Shown: positions 49,699 through 58,957 of the stretch, piece after piece | How positions within the stretch are numbered: position 1 is the first letter of the stretch | Layout: each line of letters starts with the position of its first letter | Origin: Burkholderiaceae bacterium | GTDB lineage: Bacteria; Pseudomonadota; Gammaproteobacteria; Burkholderiales; Burkholderiaceae_C | Assembly (NCBI GenBank): GCA_023954095.1 | Contig: JAMLIQ010000005.1 | Span: 39,416 to 103,415 of the forward strand | Direction of reading: 5' to 3' | DNA: 64,000 nucleotides | Translations under genes and position numbers: made by a program | The notes under the pieces: generated by a model | Told to the model about the DNA's origin: nothing | What the model saw: only the letters and a program-made list of their open reading frames with translations | The model's database searches: none

Positions 49699-50202
49699 TC
49701 AGAGCAACGCGGTAGCGCTGATCACCATGCCATCAGCATCGGCATATAACCAGTCACCAGGGCGCACCACCACCCCCTGAATGGACACCGTTACATCGCG
49801 TTGACCTTCGTTGCGTTTGTCCGTCGGAAGGGGCATCAGCCCCAACGCACGCACACCTACCGATGCCGCCTGGAGTTCGGCCGCATCGCGCACGCATCCG
49901 TCCACCACGATACCCGCCCATCCGTTGCGCGCAGCGGCAGCAGCCAAGTTTCCTCCAACAAGAGCGCGCCGCAGCGACCCCCCACCATCGACCACCAGAA
50001 CACGGCCATTGCCGGGCGTATCGAGCGCTGCCTTGATCAGCGAATTGTCTTCAAAGCACTTGACCGTCGTCACCGGCCCGGCAAACACGGACAAGCCGCC
50101 AAAGCTGTGGAAAACGGGCGGCAAGATGCGGAAGGCGCCGCTGTCATCGCCTTTATGAGCATCACACAGATCGCAGGTGCTGAAAGGAACAGGAGAAGTC
50201 AT
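49699..50202 (-). CDS. rraA: RraA-family protein (RNase E inhibitor RraA or HMG/CHA aldolase type)
   Basis: A 167-residue RraA-fold protein. Landmarks are FSTCDLCDAHKGD at the N-terminus, the central loop GGGSLRRALVGGNLAAAAAR, and GIVVDGCVRDAAELQAASVG, whose Arg-Asp pair serves aldolase chemistry in some members. RraA binds RNase E in E. coli, while related proteins are 4-hydroxy-4-methyl-2-oxoglutarate aldolases; the sequence alone does not decide. ATG 50202 (MTSPVPFSTCDL) is preferred over the upstream frame extension. It lies downstream of the cbb3 genes in the same direction. Confidence 0.88.
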   Translation of the reverse strand: MTSPVPFSTCDLCDAHKGDDSGAFRILPPVFHSFGGLSVFAGPVTTVKCFEDNSLIKAALDTPGNGRVLVVDGGGSLRRALVGGNLAAAAARNGWAGIVVDGCVRDAAELQAASVGVRALGLMPLPTDKRNEGQRDVTVSIQGVVVRPGDWLYADADGMVISATALL

Positions 50203-50305
50203 AGAGCGTTCATCATGAGAAATTTCACCGGAAATAGGGCGCACTCATTGCGCAGCGAATGACCATCACACCTGGCGACAGATTTCTGCCCTGTGGGCAT
50301 ACCCG

Positions 50306-50599
50306 TCAAGGACAAGGAGTGGACTTGTGACAATCCGCCGGACGCTGGTCCACCGGCACCGGGCAACGGTTCACTTCGAACGGTGACATGGCCAGCAAGG
50401 TGGTCAGTGCACTCGACACCATGGTGACGATCCAAAACACAAAGAATGCAGCGGTATAAACCCCCTCGCGCGACAACGACAAGGGCTGACCAAACCAGTG
50501 GAGATCTTGCGGATCAACAAACGCAAACACCAGCATTTCTAGCACCCCCGCCATCAAAAAAGCGGGCCAGGCAATCCACATCAACCGTTGGATCCACAT
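50306..50599 (-). CDS. Small membrane protein of unknown function, cbb3 cluster
   Basis: A 97-residue protein with two predicted helices: LMWIAWPAFLMAGVLEMLVF (about 6-26) and VYTAAFFVFWIVTMVSSALT (about 47-68), followed by a short tail with two cysteines. It lies 52 bp after ccoH in the same direction. I recall such genes after fixH in Comamonadaceae but know no function; a role in oxidase assembly is guesswork. Confidence 0.75.
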   Translation of the reverse strand: MWIQRLMWIAWPAFLMAGVLEMLVFAFVDPQDLHWFGQPLSLSREGVYTAAFFVFWIVTMVSSALTTLLAMSPFEVNRCPVPVDQRPADCHKSTPCP

Positions 50600-50651
50600 C
50601 GTGCAAATCTCCTCGTCAGGTCAGGGGGCCGTGTTTTGGTGCGAAACACCA

Positions 50652-50924
50652 TCAATGGGGCTGGTTATTTTGCGGCGTCACCGCATGGTTACGCCCCTTC
50701 ATAGCGGGCACCAGACTGTTTTCTGGGGACTCCAGCGTCTTGTTGATATTGATTCCACGCTGGTAATAATCCTCCGTCACGACAGGATCGGGCGTCCGTA
50801 TGGCCAGCCAGAGTGTGGTAAAGCCGGCCACCACCACCACGGCAGGCCCACCAACGACCATCCACATGTAGCCGAACTTCCACCAGGGCCGTGGGTCGGA
50901 TGTGCGGTCAGGGTTCAACGCCAT
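50652..50924 (-). CDS. ccoH: FixH/CcoH-family cbb3 assembly protein
   Basis: A 90-residue single-pass protein. The membrane helix PWWKFGYMWMVVGGPAVVVV (about 13-38) is followed by the FixH hallmark in RTPDPVVTEDYYQRGININ. CcoH is a stable assembly subunit of cbb3 oxidase. This version is short: the usual periplasmic Ig-like FixH domain is largely missing. ATG 50924 is chosen; a TTG six codons upstream is possible. It lies between ccoG and the unknown membrane gene. Confidence 0.82.
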   Translation of the reverse strand: MALNPDRTSDPRPWWKFGYMWMVVGGPAVVVVAGFTTLWLAIRTPDPVVTEDYYQRGININKTLESPENSLVPAMKGRNHAVTPQNNQPH

Positions 50925-50972
50925 AGGGATGCTTTCAAACAAGGGAACACAAAAGACGCAGATATGCTGTCA

Positions 50973-52397
50973 TCAGCGCGGAACCAGGAAAACCGCTTTC
51001 TCTTCAACCCGCTCACCGGAATCAACCGCAGCAATGCTGAAATGCACGGTGTGTGAACCCGACGCCGCCGATCCATACGGGATCTGCAGTCGTACCACGA
51101 CCCAGCGCGACTGCGCGGCATCGATTTCGAATTCGGGCTCTGATGCCACTTCCAGTCCCGTCAGTCCTTGCGCACTGATACGGTAGCGCTGCGGTTTTTC
51201 GGTGGCATTCATGATCTGCAAACGGTAGATATTTTCCAGCTTGCCGCCTGCGACGATGCGCGACAGGGATGCGCGGTCACGCACCACGTCGACTTTCAAC
51301 GGCGTACGCACTACCAGGCTGGCCAACATTCCCACACACAGTGCAACCAGTATGGCGCTGTAGATCAACACCCGTGGGCGCAGCACCCTGCGCAGTATCT
51401 CTGCTTTACCCCAGCCCTTGGCAACGCCGTTTTGTGTGGAAAAACGAATGAGCCCACGTGGATAATGCATCTTGTCCATGACGGTGTTGCAGGCATCGAC
51501 GCACAGCCCACAGCCAATGCATTCGTATTGCAAGCCATCACGGATATCAATGCCCGTCGGGCACACCTGCACGCACAGCGTGCAATCAATGCAGTCGCCC
51601 AGACCCTTGGCCTTGTGATCCACGGTCTTGATGCGTGGCCCCCGGGGTTCACCACGGGCAGCATCGTAGGTCACGATGAGGGTGTCAGGGTCGAACATGG
51701 CGCTCTGAAAACGCGCATAGGGACACATGTATTTGCAGACCTGCTCACGCAGGAAACCCGCATTGCCGTAGGTGGCAAAACCGTAAAAAAGCACCCAGAA
51801 AATCTGCCAGCTGCCCTGCAGTGCCAACAACTCCGTACCCAGTTCACGGATCGGAACAAAATAGCCCACGAAGGTGAAACCCGTCCAGACCGATACCACC
51901 ACCCAGGTAAATTGTTTCAGGGATTTTTTCCAGATTTTCTCGAAGGTCCAGGCACCTCCGTCGAGACGCAGGCGCGCACTGCGGTCTCCTTCGATCTTGT
52001 GCTCGATCCACATGAAAATTTCTGTGTAGACCGTTTGCGGGCAGGCAAATCCACACCACAGGCGCCCGGCAACCGCCGTGAAGAGAAACAGCGACAGCGC
52101 CGAGATGATCAGCAAACCCGTCAGATAAATGAAGTCCTGCGGGTACAGCACCAACCCGAAAATGTAGAAGCGGCGGGCCCCCAGATCGAACAGCACCATC
52201 TGGCGCTGCCCCCATTCAAGCCAAGGCAGTCCATAAAACACCAGCTGTGTCAAAACCACCATGGCCCAGCGCCACCGGGCAAAAAACCCACTGATTGAGC
52301 GGGGATAGATTTTTTTCTGCGCTTCGTACAAAGCGACCACTTCACCGTCCGTGGCGATGGGGATGACCTTGCGGGGTTTTCCGCTGGGTGTATTCAT
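50973..52397 (-). CDS. ccoG: Cytochrome c oxidase accessory protein CcoG (FixG/RdxA)
   Basis: A 474-residue polytopic ferredoxin-like protein for cbb3 biogenesis; in Rhodobacter it reduces Cu(II) on the way to the oxidase. Membrane helices lie at about 45-65, 90-110, 165-185 and 345-365. Cluster motifs are CGFACPQTVYTEIFMW, CKYMCPYARFQ, and the two [4Fe-4S] sets CIDCTLCVQVCP and CIGCGLCVDACN. The C-terminal periplasmic Ig-like domain (about 370-474) has NIYRLQIMNATEKPQRYRIS. It lies downstream of ccoNOQP beyond a hairpin. Confidence 0.95.
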   Translation of the reverse strand: MNTPSGKPRKVIPIATDGEVVALYEAQKKIYPRSISGFFARWRWAMVVLTQLVFYGLPWLEWGQRQMVLFDLGARRFYIFGLVLYPQDFIYLTGLLIISALSLFLFTAVAGRLWCGFACPQTVYTEIFMWIEHKIEGDRSARLRLDGGAWTFEKIWKKSLKQFTWVVVSVWTGFTFVGYFVPIRELGTELLALQGSWQIFWVLFYGFATYGNAGFLREQVCKYMCPYARFQSAMFDPDTLIVTYDAARGEPRGPRIKTVDHKAKGLGDCIDCTLCVQVCPTGIDIRDGLQYECIGCGLCVDACNTVMDKMHYPRGLIRFSTQNGVAKGWGKAEILRRVLRPRVLIYSAILVALCVGMLASLVVRTPLKVDVVRDRASLSRIVAGGKLENIYRLQIMNATEKPQRYRISAQGLTGLEVASEPEFEIDAAQSRWVVVRLQIPYGSAASGSHTVHFSIAAVDSGERVEEKAVFLVPR

Positions 52398-52438
52398 GGT
52401 GCAGTTATCTCAGAGCGGGGCGGCGGGCACATCCACCA

Positions 52439-52467
52439 TACCGTAGCGACCCAGGGGCGCTACGGTA
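52439..52467 (-). terminator. Hairpin between ccoP and ccoG
   Basis: TACCGTAGCG and CGCTACGGTA (10-bp perfect arms, 9-nt loop), 19 bp after the ccoP stop. There is no T-run. It probably modulates the ccoNOQP/ccoG boundary or stabilises the 3' end. Confidence 0.6.
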
Positions 52468-52485
52468 GGAAGCAGACATCACGCT

Positions 52486-53406
52486 TCAGCGGACCGCCTT
52501 GTCCGCCTTGTTGTGGGAAAGGCCCCAGACATAAGCAGTCAGCACGCCCAACTGTGCATCGGTCAGTTTGCCTGCCTGGGCGGGCATTTCATTGACCTTG
52601 CCCTTGTTGATCATCGCCGTGATTGCTTCTTCGCCCCAACCATGCAGCCAGATATCATCAGTCAGGTTAGGGGCTCCCAGCGCCTGGTTGCCCTTGCCAT
52701 CCATACCGTGGCAGGCCGCACAGGCAGCAAACTTGGGCTTGCCCAAGGAAGCGCGCAGCGAGTCGTGCGGGCTACCCGACAGACTCAGCACATAGTGCGA
52801 CAGGTTGCGCACGTCGTCTGCATTGCCCACGGCCTCGGCCATAGGCGGCATATTGCCGACCCGCCCCTGGTGCAGGGTCTCGCTGATCTTCTCGGGTGTG
52901 CCGCCGTGCAGCCAGTCCCCATCAGTGAGGTTGGGAAAGCTCTTGCCGCCCCGGGCATCAGAGCCATGGCACTGGGCGCAATTGTTCATGAACAGACGCT
53001 CGCCGATGGCCATGGCCTGGGCATCGCCAGCCATCTCCTCGGGCTTCATGGAAGCAAAGCGGGCATACAGGGGCTCGATCTCCGCGCGCCCCTTGTCCAT
53101 TTCCTGCTGGTATTCGCCCAACTGGGTCCAACCCAGCTTGCCGGCAAAGCTGCCCAGGCCCGGGTACAGGATCAGATAGCCCAGCGCAAACACGGTGGTG
53201 AGCACAAACATCCACATCCACCAGCGGGGCATGGGGTTGTTCATCTCGGTCAGGTCTTCGTCCCAGACATGGCCCGTGGTGTTGTCACTGGTGGATACGA
53301 CCTTCTTGCGCGCTGTAATCCACAGCAGCAGCATGCAGGCAATGATGCCGATCAGGGTCAGCCCGGCCACATAAACCGACCAGAAATTACTGGTGAAGTC
53401 ACTCAT
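52486..53406 (-). CDS. ccoP: cbb3-type cytochrome c oxidase subunit III (CcoP)
   Basis: A 306-residue membrane-anchored dihaem cytochrome c that passes electrons to CcoO. It has an N-terminal helix (about 10-30) and a second hydrophobic segment WWMWMFVLTTVFALGYLILY (about 61-80), then two cytochrome c domains with the haem motifs CAQCH (about 145) and CAACH (about 232). The Met ligands lie in GNMPPMAEAV and NEMPAQAGKL. It lies 24 bp after ccoQ. Confidence 0.96.
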   Translation of the reverse strand: MSDFTSNFWSVYVAGLTLIGIIACMLLLWITARKKVVSTSDNTTGHVWDEDLTEMNNPMPRWWMWMFVLTTVFALGYLILYPGLGSFAGKLGWTQLGEYQQEMDKGRAEIEPLYARFASMKPEEMAGDAQAMAIGERLFMNNCAQCHGSDARGGKSFPNLTDGDWLHGGTPEKISETLHQGRVGNMPPMAEAVGNADDVRNLSHYVLSLSGSPHDSLRASLGKPKFAACAACHGMDGKGNQALGAPNLTDDIWLHGWGEEAITAMINKGKVNEMPAQAGKLTDAQLGVLTAYVWGLSHNKADKAVR

Positions 53407-53430
53407 GGTGTGTTCTCGTTCTGGTGGAAA

Positions 53431-53568
53431 TCAATCTTGTTCAAAAGGAAGCCGTGCTGCTTCGTCAAACCGGGCCTGATTGCTGCGCGAGTACGCCCAG
53501 ACGCCAATCCCGATAAAGCAGGCAAACGACAGCAACGTAAAAACGATGCGCAACGTAGTGATGTCCAT
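53431..53568 (-). CDS. ccoQ: cbb3-type cytochrome oxidase subunit CcoQ (FixQ)
   Basis: A 45-residue single-helix protein beginning MDITTLRIVFTLLSFACFIG, with the CcoQ signature GVWAYSRSNQARFDEAARLP. CcoQ stabilises CcoP in the complex. It is placed between ccoO (9 bp) and ccoP (24 bp), as in all ccoNOQP operons. Confidence 0.93.
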   Translation of the reverse strand: MDITTLRIVFTLLSFACFIGIGVWAYSRSNQARFDEAARLPFEQD

Positions 53569-53577
53569 GACCCACTC

Positions 53578-54207
53578 CTATTTGAGCGCGCGGCCCATGC
53601 CTTGCAGGTACGCCACCAGAGCATCCATTTCCGTCTTGCCCTTGATCTCGTCCGGTGCTGCAGCGATCTGTGCATCGGTGTACGGCACACCCACCATGCG
53701 CAAAGCCTTCATGCGCGGAGTGACATCCGATGGATCCAGGGCGCTCTTCTCCAGCCAGGAATAGGCCGGCATGTTCGACTCAGGCACCACATCGCGGGGG
53801 TTGTTCAGGTGGATGCGATGCCATTCATCGCTGTACTTTCCACCCACACGGTGCAGGTCGGGGCCGGTGCGCTTGCTGCCCCACTGGAATGGATGGTCGT
53901 ACACGAACTCACCCGCGGTGGAGTAGTGGCCATAACGCAGCGTCTCGGCGCGGAAGGGACGGATCATCTGCGAGTGGCAGTTGTAGCAGCCCTCGCGCAG
54001 ATAGATGTCGCGCCCCATCAATTGCAGAGGCGCATACGGCTCCACGCCCTTGACGGCCTCGGTCGTCGATTTCTGGAAGAACAGCGGAACGATTTCCACC
54101 AGTCCGCCCACCGCAACCACCAGGACGATCAACACGATCATCAGGAAGTTGTTGGTTTCCACCTTCTCATGGGTGAAACCCGTGGAAGCATTGTTGTTTT
54201 GTGACAT
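53578..54207 (-). CDS. ccoO: cbb3-type cytochrome c oxidase subunit II (CcoO)
   Basis: A 209-residue membrane-anchored mono-haem cytochrome c. The N-terminal helix is [20 protein letters not shown] (about 21-42). The haem site is [15 protein letters not shown] near residue 75, and the distal Met is in [33 protein letters not shown] is strongly conserved in CcoO. It lies 18 bp after ccoN. Confidence 0.97.
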   Translation of the reverse strand: MSQNNNASTGFTHEKVETNNFLMIVLIVLVVAVGGLVEIVPLFFQKSTTEAVKGVEPYAPLQLMGRDIYLREGCYNCHSQMIRPFRAETLRYGHYSTAGEFVYDHPFQWGSKRTGPDLHRVGGKYSDEWHRIHLNNPRDVVPESNMPAYSWLEKSALDPSDVTPRMKALRMVGVPYTDAQIAAAPDEIKGKTEMDALVAYLQGMGRALK

Positions 54208-54225
54208 GTCGGTTTACCTCGAATC

Positions 54226-55668
54226 TCAGGCGTGGGCAGGCTTGACTGCAGGAATGGTCACGGCCACCGAACGACCGGAAATGGCGGTAACCCACACGTT
54301 CCAGGCCATGATCAGCATACCCGTCAGGTACAGCACGCCGCCCATGACACGGATCACATAGAAGGGATAGGTTGCCTTCACGCTCTCCACAAAGGTATAG
54401 GTCAGGGTGCCGTCGGTATTGACCGCGCGCCACATCAGGCCCTGCATCACACCGGCAATCCACATGGCGGCGATGTAGAGAACGATGCCGATGGTGGCCA
54501 GCCAGAAGTGCACTTCAATCGCCTTGACCGAATGCATTTTTTCCTTGCCAAACAGGCGCGGAACCAGGTAGTACAGTGAACCCATGGTGATCAGACCCAC
54601 CCAGCCCAGGGCGCCCGAGTGCACGTGGCCCACCGTCCAGTCGGTGTAGTGCGAGAGAGCGTTGACGGTCTTGATGGACATCATCGGGCCTTCGAATGTC
54701 GACATGCCGTAGAACGACAGCGACACGATCAGGAAGCGCAGGATGGGATCGTCACGCAGCTTGTGCCAGGCACCCGACAAGGTCATGATGCCGTTGATCA
54801 TGCCGCCCCAGCTGGGTGCCAGAAGAATCAGCGAGAAAGCCATGCCCACGGACTGCGTCCAGTCAGGCAGCGCGGTGTAGTGCAGGTGGTGTGGACCCGC
54901 CCACATGTACGTGAAGATCAGTGCCCAGAAGTGCACGATGGACAGGCGGTAGCTGTACACCGGGCGGCCTGCCTGCTTGGGAATGAAGTAATACATCATG
55001 CCCAGGAAGCCTGCCGTGAGGAAGAAGCCCACGGCATTGTGCCCGTACCACCACTGCACCATGGCATCCTGCACGCCGGCATAGGCCGAATAGCTCTTCA
55101 TGAAGCCGGCCGGGATGGCCGCGCTGTTGACAAGATGCAGCAAGGCCACCGCCAGAATGAAACCACCGTAGAACCAGTTGGCCACATAAATGTGCTTGAC
55201 CTTGCGCATGCCGATGGTGCCGAAGAACACAATGGCGTAGGACACCCAGACCAGCGTGATCAGGATATCGATGGGCCACTCCAGCTCAGCGTATTCCTTG
55301 CCCTGGGTGTAGCCCAGCGGCAGGCTGATGGCGGCAGCCAGAATAACCAGCTGCCAACCCCAGAAGGTAAAGGACGCCAGCGGCCCCGCAAACAACCGTG
55401 TCTGGCAGGTGCGCTGCACCACGTAGTAGCTGGTGCCAATGAGTGCGCTGCCGCCAAAGGCAAAGATGACCGCATTGGTGTGCAGCGGGCGCAGTCGCCC
55501 ATAGCTCAGCCATGGGATGCCGAAATTCAGTTCGGGCCAGGCCAGCTGGGCGGCGATGAACACGCCAACCAGCATGCCCACCACCCCCCAGACCACGGCC
55601 ATGATCGAAAACTGGCGCACTACTGTGTCGTTGTAGTGCGCTGCCTGAGTGCTTTTTGGTGAATCCAT
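54226..55668 (-). CDS. ccoN: cbb3-type cytochrome c oxidase subunit I (CcoN)
   Basis: A 480-residue 12-helix catalytic subunit. A low-spin haem ligand is in [17 protein letters not shown]. CuB ligands are in [18 protein letters not shown] and in [14 protein letters not shown], and the two haem ligands late in the sequence in [17 protein letters not shown]. It reduces O2 to water at high affinity, for microaerobic respiration. It is the first gene of ccoNOQP, with an FNR/ANR-type site about -42 from the predicted start of transcription. Confidence 0.98.
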   Translation of the reverse strand: MDSPKSTQAAHYNDTVVRQFSIMAVVWGVVGMLVGVFIAAQLAWPELNFGIPWLSYGRLRPLHTNAVIFAFGGSALIGTSYYVVQRTCQTRLFAGPLASFTFWGWQLVILAAAISLPLGYTQGKEYAELEWPIDILITLVWVSYAIVFFGTIGMRKVKHIYVANWFYGGFILAVALLHLVNSAAIPAGFMKSYSAYAGVQDAMVQWWYGHNAVGFFLTAGFLGMMYYFIPKQAGRPVYSYRLSIVHFWALIFTYMWAGPHHLHYTALPDWTQSVGMAFSLILLAPSWGGMINGIMTLSGAWHKLRDDPILRFLIVSLSFYGMSTFEGPMMSIKTVNALSHYTDWTVGHVHSGALGWVGLITMGSLYYLVPRLFGKEKMHSVKAIEVHFWLATIGIVLYIAAMWIAGVMQGLMWRAVNTDGTLTYTFVESVKATYPFYVIRVMGGVLYLTGMLIMAWNVWVTAISGRSVAVTIPAVKPAHA

Positions 55669-55692
55669 CGGGTACCTCTTAGTTCTGCAGAA

Positions 55693-55735
55693 ATAATAAC
55701 CTTACTTATATTGTTGACATGTTGACCCGCGTCAA
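55693..55735 (-). promoter_or_regulatory. FNR/ANR-dependent promoter of ccoNOQP
   Basis: TTGAC-CCGC-GTCAA (55722-55735) is a symmetric FNR-type site. A -10-like TATTAT lies at 55698-55693, placing the FNR centre near -42, the class II activator position. The site overlaps the end of ccoS. Oxygen-responsive control is inferred. Confidence 0.7.
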
Positions 55736-55869
55736 CCGTCCCGAAGAATGCGTTCACCCTCCTGCTCAACGTTCTCGAACTGCCCGCGATAGACAGCCCA
55801 CCAAAGGCCCAGCAGGATCAGCAAAACCAGCGCCACCGACAAAGGAATCAGGAGATAAAGAATGTCCAT
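55732..55869 (-). CDS. ccoS: cbb3-type oxidase assembly protein CcoS
   Basis: A 45-residue single-helix protein: MDILYLLIPLSVALVLLILL, then GLWWAVYRGQFENVEQEGER and ILRDG, the pattern of CcoS (FixS), which is needed to put haem and CuB cofactors into CcoN. It lies 18 bp after ccoI, with the stop codon inside the FNR-type site of ccoN. Confidence 0.92.
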   Translation of the reverse strand: MDILYLLIPLSVALVLLILLGLWWAVYRGQFENVEQEGERILRDG

Positions 55870-55887
55870 GGTGTCAATCTCCACGTA

Positions 55888-58311
55888 TCAGACAGGTTGG
55901 GCAGCGACAGGGGCGGCCGAGCGCACCGCGTGACCCAGCTCGCCAACGCCGGGAAGGGCCGCCAGTGGCGCGGTCAGGCGCGCTGCATTGAGAACGACAA
56001 GCAACGAACTGAGCGCCATGCCCAGTCCGGCCAGCCAGGCAGGCATATAGCCCGCAATCGCCAGCGGCACACACAGCGCGTTATATCCCGCCGCCCACCA
56101 CAAGTTCTGGCGCACCACGCGCAAAGTGCGCCGTGCCAGAACAATTGCCTGGGGAACGAGCGACAGGTCGTCTCCCAACACCACGAAATCCGCGCGCGCT
56201 TGCGCCAGCGGCACTGCGCGGCCAAAAGCAAAGGACACATGGGCGCCCGCAAGCACAGGCCCATCGTTGAGCCCATCCCCCACCATGGCGCTGCGGTGGC
56301 CTTGCTGCTCCAGGCGGCGCAGGGCATCGAGCTTGTCTTGCGGCGAACAATCGCCCTGCCAATGCGCAATACCCGCCTGCGCAGCCAGCCGCGCAACGGC
56401 GGGGGCACGGTCGCCCGAAAGCAGCTGCACCCCGACGCCCGCCTGTTGCAGCGCCTTCATGATGGAGGCCGCCTCCGGGCGCAGGTCCTCGCTCAAGTCA
56501 AAAACCGCCAACGGCTGCGGCACCAACCCTTCGGTCTGCCATGCCAAAAACACCTGCTGAAGCACCCCCTGCCCGGAGGCATCGCGCCCGACATGGCGCG
56601 CAGAGCCAAGCAGAAGACGGCGCGCAGCGCCTGAATCGCCTGCGCGGCGTATCCACGCGCTCAGACCAGCGCCTGCTGTCTCTTGCACGTCTTCCAGCCG
56701 CCAGCACTCCGAGGTCGCCGCATTGCGGCGATCGGCTTCTGCCACCAGCGCCCGCGACACAGGATGCAGCGAGTGGCGCGCCAGCATGGCAGCCAGCGCC
56801 AGCGCGTCATCGGCAGCCAGTTCAGACAGGCGATGCACGCCGCGCACCGCCATGCCCTCGCGGGTCAGCGTGCCGGTCTTGTCAAAGACCACGGTATCCA
56901 CAGACGCAAGGGCTTCGAGCCCTTGCAGGTTGCGTACCAGCACCCCCTGACGCGCCAAGGCACCCGCAGCCGACAGCATGGCCACGGGCGTGGCCAGGGA
57001 CAGGGCACAGGGACAGGTCACGATCAGCACCGAAACAGCCACCATCAAGGCATGGCTGGGATCGGTCGGCCACCACCACAGCGCCGCCAGCGCCGCAGCC
57101 AGCAGCACCAATACCAAAAAGGGACGTGCCACACGGTCCGCGAGGCGCGCCAGACGGGGCTTCTGCAGCGAGGCACTTTCCATCAAGGCAACGATCTGAC
57201 CAAAACGTGTCGCCGCCCCCACCTCCTGGACCCGCACCTCCACCGCCGATCGCAGGTTATAGCTGCCCGCCGCCACCGCGCAGCCCACGCCACGCGCCAG
57301 GGGCACGGATTCACCCGTCAACAAAGCCTCATCGACCAGGGTGGCGCCTTCGGTAATGCAGCCATCCCCCGGAAACGCCTCGCCGGCGAGCACGCGAATC
57401 ACGTCGCCAGGCACCAGCCGACGCACGGCGACGCGCTCAAAACTGCCATCGATGCCGCGCCGCTCCACGCTGTCGGGCAGGCGGTTCATCACCGCCTCCA
57501 GTGCGCCCACGGTACGGTCGCGCAGGCGCAACTCCAGCCAGCGCCCAGTCAGCAGAAAGAAAACAAACATGGTCAGCGAATCGAAATACACCTCGTGACC
57601 AAAAACACCCTCCGGCTCGAATGTGCCCGCCGTGCTGACGACAAAGGTGATGGCCATGCCCAGCGCCACCGGCAAGTCCATGCTCACACGGCGCTGGCGG
57701 ATATCGCGCAGCGCATTCCCGAAGAACGGGCCGCAGGCAAAAATCACCACGGGCAATGTGATGACCCAGGAGGCCCAGCGCAGCAAGCGCTCCATTTCAG
57801 CAGACAGATCACCCGGATCGGCGATGTAAGCAGGCCATGCGTACATCATGACCTGCATCATGCAGAACCCGGCCACCAACCAGCGCCACAGGGCCTTGCG
57901 GTGTTCGCTCACGCGCTGCTCGCGCGCCAGGGCATCCATGGCGGGCAACGCCCGGTAGCCCGCCTTGCGCACGGCGGCAAGCCACTGCGAGGGCTGCACC
58001 TGGCCTGGCTGCCAAACCACGCGCGCGCGTTGTGTTGCCGCACTGACCTCAGCCTGGGCCACACCAGGGACGGCGCGCAAGGCTTCTTCAATGGTCAGCG
58101 CGCAGGTAGCGCAGTGCATGCCCTCCACCACGACATGCGACTCCCATGCCCCGCCCTGCTCCCCCGTGTCAGGACACTGGCGCCCAAACGAGGCCCACTC
58201 CTGCGGATCGTCGAGCAGCGTTTCCGCGTCAGGCGCCGCAGAAGCCAGCGGCGTGGGCATGGAGACAGGCGCCTCCGCCGTATCCGGAGCCGCTATGGGA
58301 ATCGTTGACAT
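55888..58311 (-). CDS. ccoI: Copper-transporting P1B-type ATPase CcoI (FixI)
   Basis: An 807-residue eight-helix metal pump that supplies copper for cbb3 assembly. After a variable N-terminus comes an HMA domain with GMHCATCALTIEEAL (about 65). The membrane CPC motif is in VTCPCALSLATPVAM (about 436), the phosphorylation site in VVFDKTGTLTREGM, and the hinge in AMVGDGLNDGPVLAGAHV. The start ATG is at 58311. It is transcribed with ccoS ahead of ccoN and is divergent from a universal stress gene across a 102-bp region with an FNR-type site. Confidence 0.95.
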   Translation of the reverse strand: MSTIPIAAPDTAEAPVSMPTPLASAAPDAETLLDDPQEWASFGRQCPDTGEQGGAWESHVVVEGMHCATCALTIEEALRAVPGVAQAEVSAATQRARVVWQPGQVQPSQWLAAVRKAGYRALPAMDALAREQRVSEHRKALWRWLVAGFCMMQVMMYAWPAYIADPGDLSAEMERLLRWASWVITLPVVIFACGPFFGNALRDIRQRRVSMDLPVALGMAITFVVSTAGTFEPEGVFGHEVYFDSLTMFVFFLLTGRWLELRLRDRTVGALEAVMNRLPDSVERRGIDGSFERVAVRRLVPGDVIRVLAGEAFPGDGCITEGATLVDEALLTGESVPLARGVGCAVAAGSYNLRSAVEVRVQEVGAATRFGQIVALMESASLQKPRLARLADRVARPFLVLVLLAAALAALWWWPTDPSHALMVAVSVLIVTCPCALSLATPVAMLSAAGALARQGVLVRNLQGLEALASVDTVVFDKTGTLTREGMAVRGVHRLSELAADDALALAAMLARHSLHPVSRALVAEADRRNAATSECWRLEDVQETAGAGLSAWIRRAGDSGAARRLLLGSARHVGRDASGQGVLQQVFLAWQTEGLVPQPLAVFDLSEDLRPEAASIMKALQQAGVGVQLLSGDRAPAVARLAAQAGIAHWQGDCSPQDKLDALRRLEQQGHRSAMVGDGLNDGPVLAGAHVSFAFGRAVPLAQARADFVVLGDDLSLVPQAIVLARRTLRVVRQNLWWAAGYNALCVPLAIAGYMPAWLAGLGMALSSLLVVLNAARLTAPLAALPGVGELGHAVRSAAPVAAQPV

Positions 58312-58345
58312 GGCGCAAGCTTACCGTCTTTGCATCTCGAATCGA

Positions 58346-58386
58346 TTGACTTGCATCAACCCAAAAACCCAACTTTTTACTTTAAT
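58346..58386 (+). promoter_or_regulatory. FNR/ANR-type promoter of the universal stress gene
   Basis: TTGAC-TTGC-ATCAA (58346-58359) with a -10-like TTTAAT at 58381-58386. The FNR centre falls near -41.5 of the predicted start, the class II position. It may also influence the divergent ccoI gene. Confidence 0.75.
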
Positions 58387-58413
58387 CAAAGCATTCCCAC
58401 CCCAGGAGCCCTT

Positions 58414-58857
58414 ATGTACAAACGCATTCTGATCGCCACCGACGGTTCCGAACTGTCCGACAAGGCCGTGGAAAGCGGTCTCTCGCTGGCCGCACTCACT
58501 GGCGCCGCCGTGGTTGCACTGAAAGTGGTTCCTCGCTATCCACGCAGTTACTTTGAAGGCGGACTTCCCGTGGATGCCAGCGATATCCGCCGCATTGAAA
58601 AACAATGGGGTGATGCGGCGCAGGCCATGGTAGATGCAATCAAAAGCCAGGGTGAAGCCCGGGGTCTGACCGTCAAGGCCGTCGTGGCCAAATCTGACCT
58701 GGTGGCCGAGGCGGTGATTGCCGCCGCCAAAAAGCATAAGTGCGACCTGATCGTGATGGCCTCGCATGGCCGCAAGGGCATCAAGCGCCTGCTGCTGGGC
58801 AGCGAAACGCAGCATGTGCTGACGCATTCGCACATTCCGGTGCTCGTGCTGCGCTGA
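58414..58857 (+). CDS. Universal stress protein (UspA family)
   Basis: A 147-residue ATP-binding-type Usp. It starts MYKRILIATDGSELSDKAVE; the nucleotide motif G-2x-G-9x-G(S/T) is present in HGRKGIKRLLLGSETQHVLT. The upstream frame is open, but ATG 58414 has CAGGAG 7 nt away. With an FNR-type promoter and the cbb3 cluster next door, it probably belongs to the low-oxygen response, as Usp genes of Anr regulons do. Confidence 0.92.
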   Translation: MYKRILIATDGSELSDKAVESGLSLAALTGAAVVALKVVPRYPRSYFEGGLPVDASDIRRIEKQWGDAAQAMVDAIKSQGEARGLTVKAVVAKSDLVAEAVIAAAKKHKCDLIVMASHGRKGIKRLLLGSETQHVLTHSHIPVLVLR

Positions 58858-58860
58858 TTT

Positions 58861-58922
58861 CAGACATTTTTGGCCTCTGGCGCTTTCCCATCAAGCGCCA
58901 GTAGCTATCATTCAAATAGCTA
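58861..58922 (-). repeat. Dispersed repeat copy R9
   Basis: Reading leftward: AATGATAGCTACTGGCGCTT then GATGGGAAAGCGCCAGAGGC and CAAAAATG. The GGCGCTT/AAGCGCC stem encloses a short loop. It lies between convergent usp and matB and may serve both as a 3' boundary. Confidence 0.8.
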
Positions 58923-58957
58923 AACAGCCTCGCATGCACGCGGGGCCTTGGCTTTTT

